Positions 14,551 through 24,596 of a stretch of 40,390 nucleotides of DNA are shown piece by piece. This DNA is from Prosthecobacter debontii (GTDB lineage Bacteria > Verrucomicrobiota > Verrucomicrobiia > Chthoniobacterales > Chthoniobacteraceae). The stretch covers positions 1 to 40,390 of the forward strand of contig CAMAUI010000031.1 of assembly GCA_945861385.1 (NCBI GenBank), read 5' to 3'. The notes under the pieces were generated by a model. The model saw only the letters and a program-made list of their open reading frames with translations, was not told the DNA's origin and searched no databases. A program made the translations under genes and the position numbers. How positions within the stretch are numbered: position 1 is the first letter of the stretch; every line of letters begins with the position of its first letter.

Positions 14551-17001
14551 ATGGATCCCACACTCATTTTCATCTGCGGCATGGCGCTGCTCATCCTGTT
14601 CGGGTGGTACTTTTCCACCGACAGCGATTCCAAGAAGCGCGTGCTTGGCTCCGTCATCACCGTCCTCGCAGTCGCGGTTTCCATCGCGTCACTGATCCCG
14701 CCGCTCGATGTGCCGAAACGCGATGACAAGGGCGAGATCGTCAAGAACGAGAAGGGCCACATCATTCTCGAAAAGCAAGGGCGCCTCCAGCAGGGCATTG
14801 ACCTCAAGGGCGGCACTTCATTCCGGATCCGTCTGAAGCCCGGAACCGACGCCGCGGGCAATCTGAAGCCGATCACCAAGGACTCGCTTGACCAGGCGAT
14901 GGAGGCGATCCGCAAGCGCGTGGACTCCCTTGGCACGAGCGAGCCCCTCATCGCTCCGCAGCCGCCGGATGGCATTCTCGTTCAGTTGCCCGGCGCGGAT
15001 CCCGAGCGCATCGCGTCCTACCGCGAAGCGTTGAAAAAGGTCGCGAAGCTCGAGTTCCGGATGGTCCACACGAGAAGCGAGAGCCTCATCCCTGCGATCG
15101 AGGCGAAGACCGAAATCCTCGATCCCGCATACGAAATTCTGCCCTACATCCACCGGGAGAACGGCAAGGAGATCGAGGAAAAGATGATTGTCTCCAAGAC
15201 GATCGAGATCACCGGCGACAAGGTCTCCGGCGCAGGAGCGCGCCCTGGGCAGATGAGCGGCTGGGACATCGTCCTCGATTTCGACGGGGACGGCGAGGCG
15301 AAGTTTGGCGAAGTCACCGCGCGCATGGCGAAGAACACCCGCGAACGGGAGCGTTTCGCAATCGTCATGGATCGCGTGGTGATCTCGGCAGCCGGGCTGT
15401 CGGACGACGCGATGAAGAGGGGTGGCATCTTTGGCGGCGGTGCGGTGATCACCGGGAACTTTGACGAGAAGGAGGCACGCAACGTCGCCAGTGCGCTGCT
15501 CAATCCGCTGGAAAATCCCGTCGAGATCGAGGAGGAGCGCAGCACGTCGGCCTCGCTCGGCAACGACGCGATCCAGAGCGGCTTGCTTGCCGGCTACATC
15601 GGCGCGGCGCTCACCGTCGTCATCACGCTGCTCTACTACCGCTTCGCCGGACTTGTCGCAAACATCGCGCTCGTCGTTTTCGTCGCGCTGCTTTTTGGCG
15701 CGATGGGGATGTTTGGCGCGGTGCTCACCCTGCCCGGCATCGCGGGCATCCTGCTCACGCTGGGCATGGCGATTGATGCAAACGTGCTTATTTACGAACG
15801 GCTTCGCGAGGAGCAGGCCGCGGGCAAGTCGCTCGGAACCGCGCTCAATTCCGCCTACGACAAGGCGTTCTCGGCCATCTTCGACTCGAACCTCACCACG
15901 CTCATCACCGCCACGATCCTTTTCTGGAAGGCGACCGGGCCGGTGAAGGGCTTCGCCGTTTCACTCGTGATCGGCGTCGTCGCCTCGATGTTCACCGCGC
16001 TCATCGTCACGCGGAACCTGTTCTCATGGGGGATGCACAAGGGTTTCATCAAGAAGATCACCATGGCGAACCTCATTCCCGCCACGAAGTTTGACTTCAT
16101 GGGCAGGCGAAAGGCGGCGATGGCTGTCTCGCTCGTGCTGATTCTCGGCTCCATCGGGATTTTCGCCTTCCGGGGAGAGAAAAATTTCGGCGTGGACTTC
16201 AAGGGCGGCGACCGGATCGTGATGCGTGCGGAGGGAACCCGCCCCTCGACCGATCAAATCCGCGATGCACTCAAGACGATCGGCTTCCCCGATGCAGTGG
16301 TGCAGACCGAGCAATCTTCGCAGGGGGAGTTCCTCGTGGTGCGCGATGCGGAGCAGTCCGGCAAAAAAATCAGCCCGCACCTGATCGCGACATTCCCGGA
16401 GGCAAAACTCAAACAGGAAAACGTCGAGACCGTTGGCTCGGTGGTCGGGAAGCAGCTCGCGATGAATTCCCTCGCCGCACTCGGCCTTGGCATGGTCGGC
16501 ATCCTTCTCTACCTCACCGTCCGCTTCGAGCTGTCATTCGCCGTCGGCGCGCTCGTGGCGCTCGTACACGATGTCGCCATCACGGTCGGTGTGTTCTCCT
16601 TCCTCGGCCGCGAATTTTCCCTCGTGATCGTCGGCGCGATCCTCACCATCGCGGGCTACTCGGTGAACGACACCATCGTCGTCTTCGACCGAATCCGGGA
16701 AAACCTGCGGGGTGAAAAACCGGGCTCCATCGCGCAGATCATGAATCTCGCGATCAACGAGACGCTGAGCCGCACGATCCTCACCGGCGGCGTGACGTTC
16801 CTCGTGACCATCGCGCTGATGATCTTCGGCGGCCCCGTGCTCAATGACTTCGGCCTCACGATGCTCATCGGAATTCTTGTCGGCACTTACTCATCCATCT
16901 TCGTCGCAGCGCCCATCGTGCTGTGGTGGAGCGGGCGCGGAGGCCGCAACCTCAAGACGGAAGTCCGCAAGAGCGACGAAGAGGCGGTTGTCCCCGCGTG
17001 A
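14551..17001 (+). CDS. secDF: Fused protein translocase SecD-SecF
   Basis: 816 residues containing both SecD and SecF in one chain. An extra N-terminal membrane pair (about 3-20 and 33-52) precedes the SecD periplasmic motif GIDLKGGTSFRI. The first transmembrane bundle carries the proton-path Asp409 in GMAIDANVLIYERLREE. The SecF half begins near NFGVDFKGGDRIV and has the matching Asp707 in GYSVNDTIVVFDRIREN, followed by membrane helices to the end. SecDF uses the proton gradient to pull exported proteins through SecYEG. Fusion is known in Bacillus and other lineages. It is paired with yajC just upstream. It converges on the small CotH gene 84 bp downstream. Confidence 0.96.
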   Translation: MDPTLIFICGMALLILFGWYFSTDSDSKKRVLGSVITVLAVAVSIASLIPPLDVPKRDDKGEIVKNEKGHIILEKQGRLQQGIDLKGGTSFRIRLKPGTDAAGNLKPITKDSLDQAMEAIRKRVDSLGTSEPLIAPQPPDGILVQLPGADPERIASYREALKKVAKLEFRMVHTRSESLIPAIEAKTEILDPAYEILPYIHRENGKEIEEKMIVSKTIEITGDKVSGAGARPGQMSGWDIVLDFDGDGEAKFGEVTARMAKNTRERERFAIVMDRVVISAAGLSDDAMKRGGIFGGGAVITGNFDEKEARNVASALLNPLENPVEIEEERSTSASLGNDAIQSGLLAGYIGAALTVVITLLYYRFAGLVANIALVVFVALLFGAMGMFGAVLTLPGIAGILLTLGMAIDANVLIYERLREEQAAGKSLGTALNSAYDKAFSAIFDSNLTTLITATILFWKATGPVKGFAVSLVIGVVASMFTALIVTRNLFSWGMHKGFIKKITMANLIPATKFDFMGRRKAAMAVSLVLILGSIGIFAFRGEKNFGVDFKGGDRIVMRAEGTRPSTDQIRDALKTIGFPDAVVQTEQSSQGEFLVVRDAEQSGKKISPHLIATFPEAKLKQENVETVGSVVGKQLAMNSLAALGLGMVGILLYLTVRFELSFAVGALVALVHDVAITVGVFSFLGREFSLVIVGAILTIAGYSVNDTIVVFDRIRENLRGEKPGSIAQIMNLAINETLSRTILTGGVTFLVTIALMIFGGPVLNDFGLTMLIGILVGTYSSIFVAAPIVLWWSGRGGRNLKTEVRKSDEEAVVPA

Positions 17002-17085
17002 ACTGCCCCCGGTTTTGCCGGGTCCAGCCGGGCTGCGTCGGTGGAGGCACCCGCACGCCTGCATCCGCGCGCGACCGTGGCTCCG

Positions 17086-18291
17086 TCACTTCACAGCCTT
17101 GAGCTGCCGCTCGATGCTCTTCCCGCGGATGTTGAAAAAGTCGCGGATGCGTTTGAGCTGATTCGGGTAATCGGCGCCGGCCTTGGAATCCACTTTCGCG
17201 ATCTCGGGCTGGAGCCGTGCCTGCAGTTCGTCGAGCCGCTTGTTCCATTTTACAGGATCCATGATCGCCTTGTTGATCTCGTCCATCCGTTTCATGTACC
17301 GGGCCTTGCCCTCCGGGGTGTTGAAGACGGCGATCGCCACCATTCCTTTCATCGGCGGCACAAGCGGCCCCTGGTCGGCGTTGCCAAATTCCTGATCCAA
17401 TCCCGACGGAAGAAACACGATCTTGTCGCGCTTGGGGTCATGATAGATGCGATAGTTGTTCCGGTTGAACACATACCCGTCCCAGTCCCCAAGGATGGCC
17501 TGGATGCAGAAGCCGCTGATGAAAACATCCATGTCGAGCAGCTTCTCCAGCAGCTCGAACCGCTTTTGCGGATCGGGCTCGCGGACTGCGGCGACCAGCG
17601 CCTTGAGGTCAGCCCAGTCCTTCACGTCCTTCTTCGTCCGCACCAATTCGATCGGCTGGTCTATGTCGCGCAGGAAGCCGCCGTCGTAAAAATTGCCGTC
17701 CGCGTTTTGGAAATACCGTTTCAAAAAGTGGGCGTCATAGCCTTCCTTCAGCACGTAAAAGCCCTTGGACATGCCGTTGAGCGAGACGATCGCGTGCGTG
17801 ACGCGCGGCGAAGGCACGCCGGCGGCACGGAGCATTTCGTTGCAGATATATTCAGAGAGGTAGCTGCCATCCTGCGCGGAGTTCGCGAGGTGCCACTTCT
17901 CCATGCCGTGAAAATTTTTCGTGGCCTCGAACTTGTCCATGTTGATCGTGAAGCCGCACTTTTCCGTCACCGGGCGGAAGCTGCCCAGCCCGCCCCGCAG
18001 GTGAATGCCGACATCCGGATAGACATTCTCCCCTTCGGTGACAGTGGCCATCACGTACTTCCGCGGCTCGGCGATCAACGGGGCAAGGGGTTTCACCACA
18101 CCGGGAGCGGGGAGAACCGAAATATCAATGCGATGGACCTTTTCCAACTTGAAGAACCCCTCGCTCTCGATCGCGGATTTCCCGGGCACTTTTTCCGGGG
18201 GATTCTGGGCCGAAGCCTGCCCGCGTGCGGGACTGGCGAAGAACATGGTGGCAAGGCCGAGGCAGGTGAGATTGATGAGATGTGCAGGCAT
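17086..18291 (-). CDS. Secreted CotH-kinase family protein (short form)
   Basis: 401 residues from the ATG at 18291, chosen because it opens directly on a signal peptide (MPAHLINLTCLGLATMFFAS, cleavage near ARGQA). The frame stays open upstream to 18567, but that extension is Arg-rich, overlaps the divergent gene and precedes the signal peptide. CotH-type elements include KYVMATVTEGENVYPDVGI, VGIHLRGGLGSFRPV, the block SLNGMSKGFYVLKEGYD, and an active-site-like region DWDGYVFNRNNYRIY with LPSGLDQEFG. CotH of Bacillus is an atypical protein kinase of spore coat proteins; for this exported homologue the substrate is unknown. A much larger CotH protein is encoded divergently 145 bp away. Confidence 0.88.
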   Translation of the reverse strand: MPAHLINLTCLGLATMFFASPARGQASAQNPPEKVPGKSAIESEGFFKLEKVHRIDISVLPAPGVVKPLAPLIAEPRKYVMATVTEGENVYPDVGIHLRGGLGSFRPVTEKCGFTINMDKFEATKNFHGMEKWHLANSAQDGSYLSEYICNEMLRAAGVPSPRVTHAIVSLNGMSKGFYVLKEGYDAHFLKRYFQNADGNFYDGGFLRDIDQPIELVRTKKDVKDWADLKALVAAVREPDPQKRFELLEKLLDMDVFISGFCIQAILGDWDGYVFNRNNYRIYHDPKRDKIVFLPSGLDQEFGNADQGPLVPPMKGMVAIAVFNTPEGKARYMKRMDEINKAIMDPVKWNKRLDELQARLQPEIAKVDSKAGADYPNQLKRIRDFFNIRGKSIERQLKAVK

Positions 18292-18436
18292 TGCCGGAAA
18301 GAAAGGTGGATTCTTGGTATGTGGCCTTAACGAATTCACGACTGCGATTTTCCTTAGCCAGAGCCTCGCAGGCGTGCCGTGGCATTCCTCCCGTTCACAC
18401 CCTGCGCGGAACAGTCCTTGCGTTGACCATCCACCA

Positions 18437-21400
18437 ATGCTCGTTTGCCGCGTTCTCGTGATCCGCCTGTTTTTCATCCTTCTTGTGCTGGGGCTCGTTG
18501 CCCGCGCGCAGACACCCCCGGTGTTTGGCACTGCGCATGGATACCAGGACGCGCCGTTTTCCCTCACGCTCTCCGCGCCAGGGGCGATCCGCTACACGCT
18601 CGACGGCTCCGCACCGACACTCGCGAACGGCTCCGACTACACCGCACCGCTGTCCATTTCCTCCACCACAGTCGTCCGCGCCGTGGCGCTGGAAAACGGG
18701 CTGCTCTCGCCCGTCGTCACGGCCACTTATCTGTTTGCAACCGATGTGATCGCACAAACCGGGACACCGCCCGGCTGGCCTGCGCAATTCCCAAACGGTC
18801 ACGCGACCGACTACGGCATGGATCCGCGCGTGGTCTCCGCCAACTCCGCAACGATCGCCGCCGACCTCCGCTCGCTGCCGGCGCTGTGCGTCAGCTTCGA
18901 TACCGCCGACTTTTTCTCGGCCGACACCGGCATCTATGTGAATCCCCACGCGCACGGATCGGATTGGGAACGCCCGATGGTGATGGAACTCATTGACCCC
19001 GGCGCGGCGAATGGCGGCGGCTTCTCGCAGCCGGGAGCGGTGCGGTTGCGCGGCGGGTTCTCGCGCGATGTGCAGAATCCGAAGCACTCGTTCCATTTCT
19101 ATTTCCGCGACAGCACCGGCGGAAAGTTGAAGTTCCCGCTCTTCGGCGCGGGAGGGGCGAAGACTTACGAGCGTCTCGACCTGCGCTGCGCCACGGACTG
19201 GTCGTGGTCGTTCCTCGGCGACAGCCGGTGCGACTTCATCCGCGAGCTGTGGTGCCGCGACACGCTCGGCGCGCTCGGCCAGCCGACCACTCGGGGGCGG
19301 TTCTACCAGCTCTTCCTGAACGGCCAGTACTGGGGTCTTTACTGCTCGCAGGAGCGCGTCGAGGCCGACTTCGCGGCACGCTACCTCGGCGGCAGCGAGG
19401 CCGATTACGACGTGGTGAAATGCGAGCCGACGGACAATTATCGCATCGCCGCCAGCGACGGGAATCTCGATGCCTGGCACCGGCTCTGGAACGCCGCCAA
19501 CGCTGGATTCATCAGCAACGCCGCGTATATCAAAGCGCAGGGCCTCAGTGCCGGCGGCACGCCCAACCCCGCATTCGAGACCCTTGTCGAGGTGGACAGT
19601 CTCATCGCCTACATGCTCGTCATCCTTTACTCCGGCGACCAGGACGCCCCGATCAGCGATTTCATCACCGATCAAACCGGACAGCCCCGGACCGGGATCA
19701 ATAATTTCTTCTGCGCGCGCAGCCGGACAGACGGCGATGGGTTCCGGTTTTTCTCACACGATGCGGAGGTGACGTTCGTGGATCTCAATGTGAACCGCAC
19801 CGGCCCATTTCCCGCGGGCGACCCGAAGCGCGGCGGCAAGTTCGAGCGCAGCAACCCGCAGTACTTGTTTCAGCAATTGATGAAGAACGCCGAGTGCCGC
19901 ATCCGCTTCGCCGACGCGGTGCAGCGCGCGTGCTTCCACGGTGGCCCGCTTTCGCCCGCGGGTGCGGCGGCCGCGTTTCAAGCGCGCATGGCGGAGATTG
20001 ACCGCGCCGTCATCACCGAGAGTGCGCGCTGGGGCGACGCCAAGCGCCTGCCCGCGGATGAACCGCTCGGGCGCGCGGACTGGCTGGCGATATGCAACGG
20101 GCACTTTCTCGGCGATTATTTCCCCGCGCGCACGGCGGAATTGCTCGCCCAGCTCAGGGCAAAAGGATGGTTCCCAAATGTGGAGGCGGCGGATTTCTCA
20201 CAGTCCGGCGGCGCATTTTCACCGGGCGGCACGCTCTCGCTCTCCGCCCTCTCGGGGACGATCCTCTACACACTCGACGGCAGCGACCCCCGGCAGATTG
20301 GCGGTCTGGTTTCGCCTGCGGCGAAGAAATTCACCGCGCCATTCACGCTCACCAACTCTGTGCGGGTGCGCGCCCGCGTGCTGTCCGGCACCACGTGGAG
20401 TGCGATGCGGGAATTCGATTTCTGGCCGGGCGGGCAGGATTTCTCCGCGCTCCGCGTCAGCGAACTCCACTATGACCCGCTTCCGGAGATCACGCCCTAC
20501 GGCCAGGTGGACGGGGACAATTACGAGTTCATCGAGTTGCACAACTCCGGCGCAACTCCGCTCGATCTCGGCGGCTGCAAATTTGCCGCCGGCATCGAAT
20601 TCGTTTTTCCACCCGGCACCATCCTCCCCGGCGGCCGGCGCATCGTTCTCGCCTCGGATCCGGACCGATTCGGCGAACGCTACCCGGACGTGCGGCCATT
20701 CGACAGCTACCGTGGCAATTTCGCCGATGGCGGCGAAACAGTGACGCTCGCGCAGCCGGATGGGACGCCGCTGATTTCATTCACCTACGACGACACGGCA
20801 CCCTGGCCCGTGCAGGCGGCAAAAATGGGCAGGTCGCTGGTCTTCCTCGGCGGCGCACACGGTGATCCCGCAAACTGGCGGGCAAGTGCGGTGGACGGCG
20901 GGGCGCCCCAGCCGGGTGATGAGCCGGCTGCCGACTTCACCGGCATCGTGAGCGACCCGCTCTCGGCTCTCCTCACACGGAACGAGCCGCTCACATTCCA
21001 GCTCCGCGCGGCGGGCTTCGATACGATCACCAACTGGGAACTCATCACATCCCCAGGCTCCGGACTTCCGCCGGGACTCGCGCTCAGCACTGGCGGGGTC
21101 ATCAGCGGCGCGGCGGCGACAGCGGGAAACTTCGTAGCTCGCATCCGCATCAACGGGACGAAAAATGGAGGCGCATTTTCGCACGAGCAGGATCTCCGGC
21201 TCATCATTTCCACGGCCGACCCACTCGACCGCACCAGGCCGGTTGCGCTGATCGGTCTGCCGGACGCATCACTGCGGCTGCCGGAGGATCGCCCGCTCCT
21301 TGCAGGCTCAGCGACCGACGCCAGCGGCATCGAGCGCGTCGAGTGGTCGCTCGATGGGGCGCCGTTCCGCGCGGCGCAGATCCGTGCATTGAATCCGAAA

Positions 21401-22393
21401 AAGGTGACATGGTCGGCTCGGATGAAAGATCTCGCGCCCGGCGCGCACACGATGCGGGTGCGCGCCCTCGACAAGGCGGGAAACTGGTCCGCGCAGGCCG
21501 CACGCAGTTTCACGTACATCGTCCCCCGCCCAATCACCGTCAGCGTGAGCGGCGACGGCGAGATCACGGCCGGATGGGCGGGCACGACGCTCCGCGAACT
21601 CGCCCGGCATTACACGATCACCGCGAAACCAAGGGCCGGGTTCCTGTTCGCGGGCTGGACGGATGGTGGCAGCGCATTGATCGCCGAGTCACCCGCGCTC
21701 ACTTTCACGATGGCCGCGGACATGACGCTCGTGGCAAATTTCGTGGCGAATCCATTCCCCGCCGCCACGACGCATCGCGGCCTCCTCACGGGCGCTGCGT
21801 CCACACACACCGGGCGCGGAATGATCACGCTTGCGCGGACCAGCACGGGCACCTTCAGCGCAACACTCATCCACGCCGGCACCACGTATCGCTTCACCGG
21901 GCGGTTCAATCCGGCCACCGGGGAATTCGCCGCCCAGCTCCCCCGCAAGAACGACACGCCACTGGCCGTCGCGCTGACATTCAACTTCGGCCCCCGGAAC
22001 GTCTCGGTCAGCGTGGGCGACCTGTCTGGCATTGCCCCCGCCCCTTTTTACCACGCGACAAACAACCCGTTCCCGTTCCCCGGCACATTCAAATTTTCCC
22101 TGCCCGCGCTCGCGCCCCCGGCACCGCAATCCGCAGGCACCGGGCGTCTCGTCGCCACGGCATCCGGCGCGATCTCGCTCACTGGCACCCTCGCGGACGG
22201 CACTCCGTTTTTGCTGAACGCCCGCGCGCGCGAGTTCGAGTCGGTGGATCTCTACCGTGCGCTTTATAAAGGTGGCGGCAGTCTCTCCGGGGTGTTGCAC
22301 TTCGACGACGCGGACCACGCGCGGGGGCAGATGCTGTGGTCAAAGCCCGCCGCCTTCGAGGGCGAGGCCGCGGCGGAGGCGGTGCGGCAATAG
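18437..22393 (+). CDS. Large secreted CotH-kinase protein with chitobiase-C, lamin-tail and InlB-type domains
   Basis: 1318 residues from ATG 18437, which opens on a signal peptide (residues 1-24, ending LVARA). In order: a chitobiase C-terminal-like domain (RYTLDGSAPTLANGSDYTAP) at about 30-100; a CotH kinase-like domain at about 155-560 (VRLRGGFSRDVQNPKHSFHF, FYQLFLNGQYWGLYCSQERV); a second chitobiase C-like unit (ILYTLDGSDPRQ) near 595-660; a lamin-tail domain (NYEFIELHNSGATPLDLGGC) near 670-790; Ig-like modules; an InlB-type repeat (AKPRAGFLFAGWTDGGS) near 1055-1110; and a beta-rich C-terminus. The mix suggests a cell-surface or extracellular protein that acts on, or attaches to, polymers. 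The substrate is unknown. An in-frame extension upstream to 18038 runs antisense through the neighbouring gene and is not credible. Confidence 0.9.
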   Translation: MLVCRVLVIRLFFILLVLGLVARAQTPPVFGTAHGYQDAPFSLTLSAPGAIRYTLDGSAPTLANGSDYTAPLSISSTTVVRAVALENGLLSPVVTATYLFATDVIAQTGTPPGWPAQFPNGHATDYGMDPRVVSANSATIAADLRSLPALCVSFDTADFFSADTGIYVNPHAHGSDWERPMVMELIDPGAANGGGFSQPGAVRLRGGFSRDVQNPKHSFHFYFRDSTGGKLKFPLFGAGGAKTYERLDLRCATDWSWSFLGDSRCDFIRELWCRDTLGALGQPTTRGRFYQLFLNGQYWGLYCSQERVEADFAARYLGGSEADYDVVKCEPTDNYRIAASDGNLDAWHRLWNAANAGFISNAAYIKAQGLSAGGTPNPAFETLVEVDSLIAYMLVILYSGDQDAPISDFITDQTGQPRTGINNFFCARSRTDGDGFRFFSHDAEVTFVDLNVNRTGPFPAGDPKRGGKFERSNPQYLFQQLMKNAECRIRFADAVQRACFHGGPLSPAGAAAAFQARMAEIDRAVITESARWGDAKRLPADEPLGRADWLAICNGHFLGDYFPARTAELLAQLRAKGWFPNVEAADFSQSGGAFSPGGTLSLSALSGTILYTLDGSDPRQIGGLVSPAAKKFTAPFTLTNSVRVRARVLSGTTWSAMREFDFWPGGQDFSALRVSELHYDPLPEITPYGQVDGDNYEFIELHNSGATPLDLGGCKFAAGIEFVFPPGTILPGGRRIVLASDPDRFGERYPDVRPFDSYRGNFADGGETVTLAQPDGTPLISFTYDDTAPWPVQAAKMGRSLVFLGGAHGDPANWRASAVDGGAPQPGDEPAADFTGIVSDPLSALLTRNEPLTFQLRAAGFDTITNWELITSPGSGLPPGLALSTGGVISGAAATAGNFVARIRINGTKNGGAFSHEQDLRLIISTADPLDRTRPVALIGLPDASLRLPEDRPLLAGSATDASGIERVEWSLDGAPFRAAQIRALNPKKVTWSARMKDLAPGAHTMRVRALDKAGNWSAQAARSFTYIVPRPITVSVSGDGEITAGWAGTTLRELARHYTITAKPRAGFLFAGWTDGGSALIAESPALTFTMAADMTLVANFVANPFPAATTHRGLLTGAASTHTGRGMITLARTSTGTFSATLIHAGTTYRFTGRFNPATGEFAAQLPRKNDTPLAVALTFNFGPRNVSVSVGDLSGIAPAPFYHATNNPFPFPGTFKFSLPALAPPAPQSAGTGRLVATASGAISLTGTLADGTPFLLNARAREFESVDLYRALYKGGGSLSGVLHFDDADHARGQMLWSKPAAFEGEAAAEAVRQ

Positions 22394-22401
22394 GCCCCTC
22401 G

Positions 22402-22688
22402 GGGCGCATCCCAGTTTTTGAGCACCCTACATTTGCGCCGGAGGCGCAGCAGAAATTAGCCGGTGGTGGAGCGAGTCCGCGAGCGGAACCACCGGATCAA
22501 GATTCCAAACCGAGCCAGCCCCGGAGGGGCGCCAGAACATCAGCCGCGTCATTCTGCCCGCCCCTCCGGGGCGGATCTCCTATTTCGCTTTATTCCGGGG
22601 GTTGCGCTCGTTCCTCGCTTCCACCCCCGGCTAATTTCTGCTGCGCCTCCGGCGCACGGATGGGCGTGCCAAAAACTGAGATGCGCCC
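22402..22688. repeat. 287-bp imperfect palindromic intergenic repeat
   Basis: The outer arms start GGGCGCATC at 22402 and end GATGCGCCC at 22688. Inner 29-bp arms at 22435-22463 and 22627-22655 are perfectly complementary. The centre holds further nested pairs: CCGGTGGT with ACCACCGG, and CCCCGGAGGGGC with GCCCCTCCGGGG. The unit fills most of the 369-bp gap between the large CotH gene and aspS, so the aspS promoter must lie inside it or in the 74 bp after it. It looks like a REP/MITE-type element; as RNA it would be highly structured. No protein-coding frame inside it is convincing. Confidence 0.88.
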
Positions 22689-22762
22689 GGCCCATCGCCC
22701 ACGACCACTCCGCACTGGCCAAGCGGCATTCGCCCATTATTCTCCCGCCCCTTTTCCACACC

Positions 22763-24547
22763 ATGTATCGCTCCGTTTCCTGCAACTCGCTTCGCAAAGA
22801 ACACATCGGCCAGACCGTCACGCTCGCCGGCTGGGTGAATTCGCGGCGCGACCAGGGCGGGGTCATCTTCGTGGATCTCCGCGATCGGGAGGGAGTCACG
22901 CAAATCGTGTTTCGCTCGGAGGAAAACAAGGAGGCGACCGATGCGAGCCACAAGCTGCGCGGCGAGGATGTGATCCAGGTCACGGGAAAAGTGAGCGCGC
23001 GTCTCGCGGGGACGGAGAACCCGAAGCTTGCGACAGGAGAGATCGAAATCGTCGCCGCGGAGTTGCGTGTGCTGAACAAGGCGGAGGTACCGCCGTTCCC
23101 GCTCGACGACCCGAAGGTGAACGAGGATCTGCGGATGGAGTACCGATACTTGGATCTCCGCACCGCGCTGATGCAGCGAAACCTCAAGCTGCGGCACCGC
23201 GTGGTGAAGGCGACTCGCGACTATCTCGACGAAGCGGGCTTTCTGGAGATCGAGACGCCCATCCTGTCGAACCCGACGCCGGAGGGCGCACGCGATTTTC
23301 TCGTGCCGTCGCGGCTGAATCCGGGGACGTTTTACGCGCTTCCCCAGGCGCCGCAGCAGTACAAACAACTGCTGCAGGTCGCGGGGCTGGAGAAGTATTT
23401 CCAAATCGCACGCTGCTTCCGCGATGAGGATTTGCGCGCGGACCGGCAGCCGGAATTCACGCAAATTGACATCGAGGCGTCCTTCGTCGTCGAGAACGAC
23501 ATCCAGACTCTCGTCGAGGGATTGCTGGCGCGAATTTTCAAGGAGAGCGCCGGCGTGGAGATCCCGACGCCGTTCCCGCGGATGCCTTACAGCGAGGCAA
23601 TGGGCCGCTTCGGAAGCGACAAACCCGACACGCGCTTCGGGCTCGAGTTGGTGGATCTGACTGATGTTTTCACGGCGTCGCAGTTCAAGGTGTTCGCATC
23701 GGTCGCGCAGGGCGGAGGAGTGATCAAGGCCATCAACGCAAAGGGGGCGGCGGCGTTGCTGAGCAAGGAGCAGCTCAAAAAATGGGAGGAGTGGGTGAAG
23801 ACGGAATGCGGCGCGAAGGGTCTCGCTTATGTGAAATGGAGCGAGGGCGGGGAGTGGGAATCACCCATCGTGAAGTTTTTCAGCGACGCGGAGAAAACCG
23901 CGCTCGCCGGGCGGATGGGTTTCCAGGCGGGCGACGTGCTCTTTTTCGGCGCCGATGCAAAACTCGAGCCGGTGTGCGAGATCCTCGGTCGTGTTCGCCT
24001 GCGCTGCGCGGATTTGCTCGGGCTCATCAAGGCGAATGCCAGCAAGCTGAACTTCCTGTGGGTGGTGGACTTCCCGCTTCTCGCATTTTCGCCGGAGGAC
24101 AACCACTGGGTCGCGGTGCATCACCCCTTCACCCGGCCGAAAGCGGACGACATGGCCGCACTGCACGCCGGAGAATACGCCCGCGTGCGCGCGGTCGCAT
24201 ACGACGTGGTGCTCAATGGCGTGGAACTCGGCGGCGGCAGCATCCGGATCCACGAGCGGGAACTGCAGGCGAAGATGTTCGAGGTGCTCGGCGTGAATGC
24301 GGAGGAACAGCAGGTGAAATTCGGTCACATCCTGAAGGCATTCAGCTTCGGCGCGCCCCCGCACGGCGGCCTCGCCCTCGGCCTGGACCGGCTCGTGATG
24401 CTCATCGCGGGAGCGGAGAGCATCCGCGAGGTGATCGCTTTCCCGAAGAACAACCGCGGCTGCGACCTGATGACGCATTCGCCGGTGGAGGTGGACTTCA
24501 AGCAACTGCGCGAGGTTTATATTTCGAGCACGGCGAAAAAAAGCTGA
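22763..24547 (+). CDS. aspS: Aspartyl-tRNA synthetase, bacterial type
   Basis: 594 residues from ATG 22763, the usual size of bacterial AspRS. An N-terminal OB-fold anticodon-binding domain (about 1-110: GQTVTLAGWVNSRRDQGGVI) precedes the class II catalytic core. Motif 2 is FRDEDLRADRQPEFTQIDIE with Arg220, a bacterial GAD insertion domain lies at about 290-410, and motif 3 is GLALGLDRLVMLIAG with Arg543. It charges tRNA-Asp with aspartate in the cytoplasm. Discriminating and non-discriminating types were not told apart. The frame is open for 100 codons upstream, but that part runs through the palindromic repeat and MYRSVSCNSLRKEHIG is the family's normal N-terminus. Confidence 0.96.
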   Translation: MYRSVSCNSLRKEHIGQTVTLAGWVNSRRDQGGVIFVDLRDREGVTQIVFRSEENKEATDASHKLRGEDVIQVTGKVSARLAGTENPKLATGEIEIVAAELRVLNKAEVPPFPLDDPKVNEDLRMEYRYLDLRTALMQRNLKLRHRVVKATRDYLDEAGFLEIETPILSNPTPEGARDFLVPSRLNPGTFYALPQAPQQYKQLLQVAGLEKYFQIARCFRDEDLRADRQPEFTQIDIEASFVVENDIQTLVEGLLARIFKESAGVEIPTPFPRMPYSEAMGRFGSDKPDTRFGLELVDLTDVFTASQFKVFASVAQGGGVIKAINAKGAAALLSKEQLKKWEEWVKTECGAKGLAYVKWSEGGEWESPIVKFFSDAEKTALAGRMGFQAGDVLFFGADAKLEPVCEILGRVRLRCADLLGLIKANASKLNFLWVVDFPLLAFSPEDNHWVAVHHPFTRPKADDMAALHAGEYARVRAVAYDVVLNGVELGGGSIRIHERELQAKMFEVLGVNAEEQQVKFGHILKAFSFGAPPHGGLALGLDRLVMLIAGAESIREVIAFPKNNRGCDLMTHSPVEVDFKQLREVYISSTAKKS

Positions 24548-24596
24548 GCCGCCCGGAGGCTTGCGAGCCGGCTGGCTGCGCGCTTGATTTGCGCGC

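Noticed and set aside
17008..17022. CCCGG-TTTTG-CCGGG hairpin after secDF as a terminator
   Set aside because: Only a 5-bp stem with no T-tract; such short GC stems are frequent by chance at this composition.
18038..18436. 133-codon N-terminal extension of the large CotH protein
   Set aside because: It is antisense to the neighbouring CotH gene and would bury the signal peptide that starts at 18437.
18292..18567. 92-codon N-terminal extension of the short CotH protein
   Set aside because: It is Arg-rich, overlaps the divergent gene, and precedes a clear signal peptide at 18291.
22463..22762. 100-codon N-terminal extension of aspS
   Set aside because: It runs through the palindromic repeat and lies ahead of the family's normal N-terminus at 22763.
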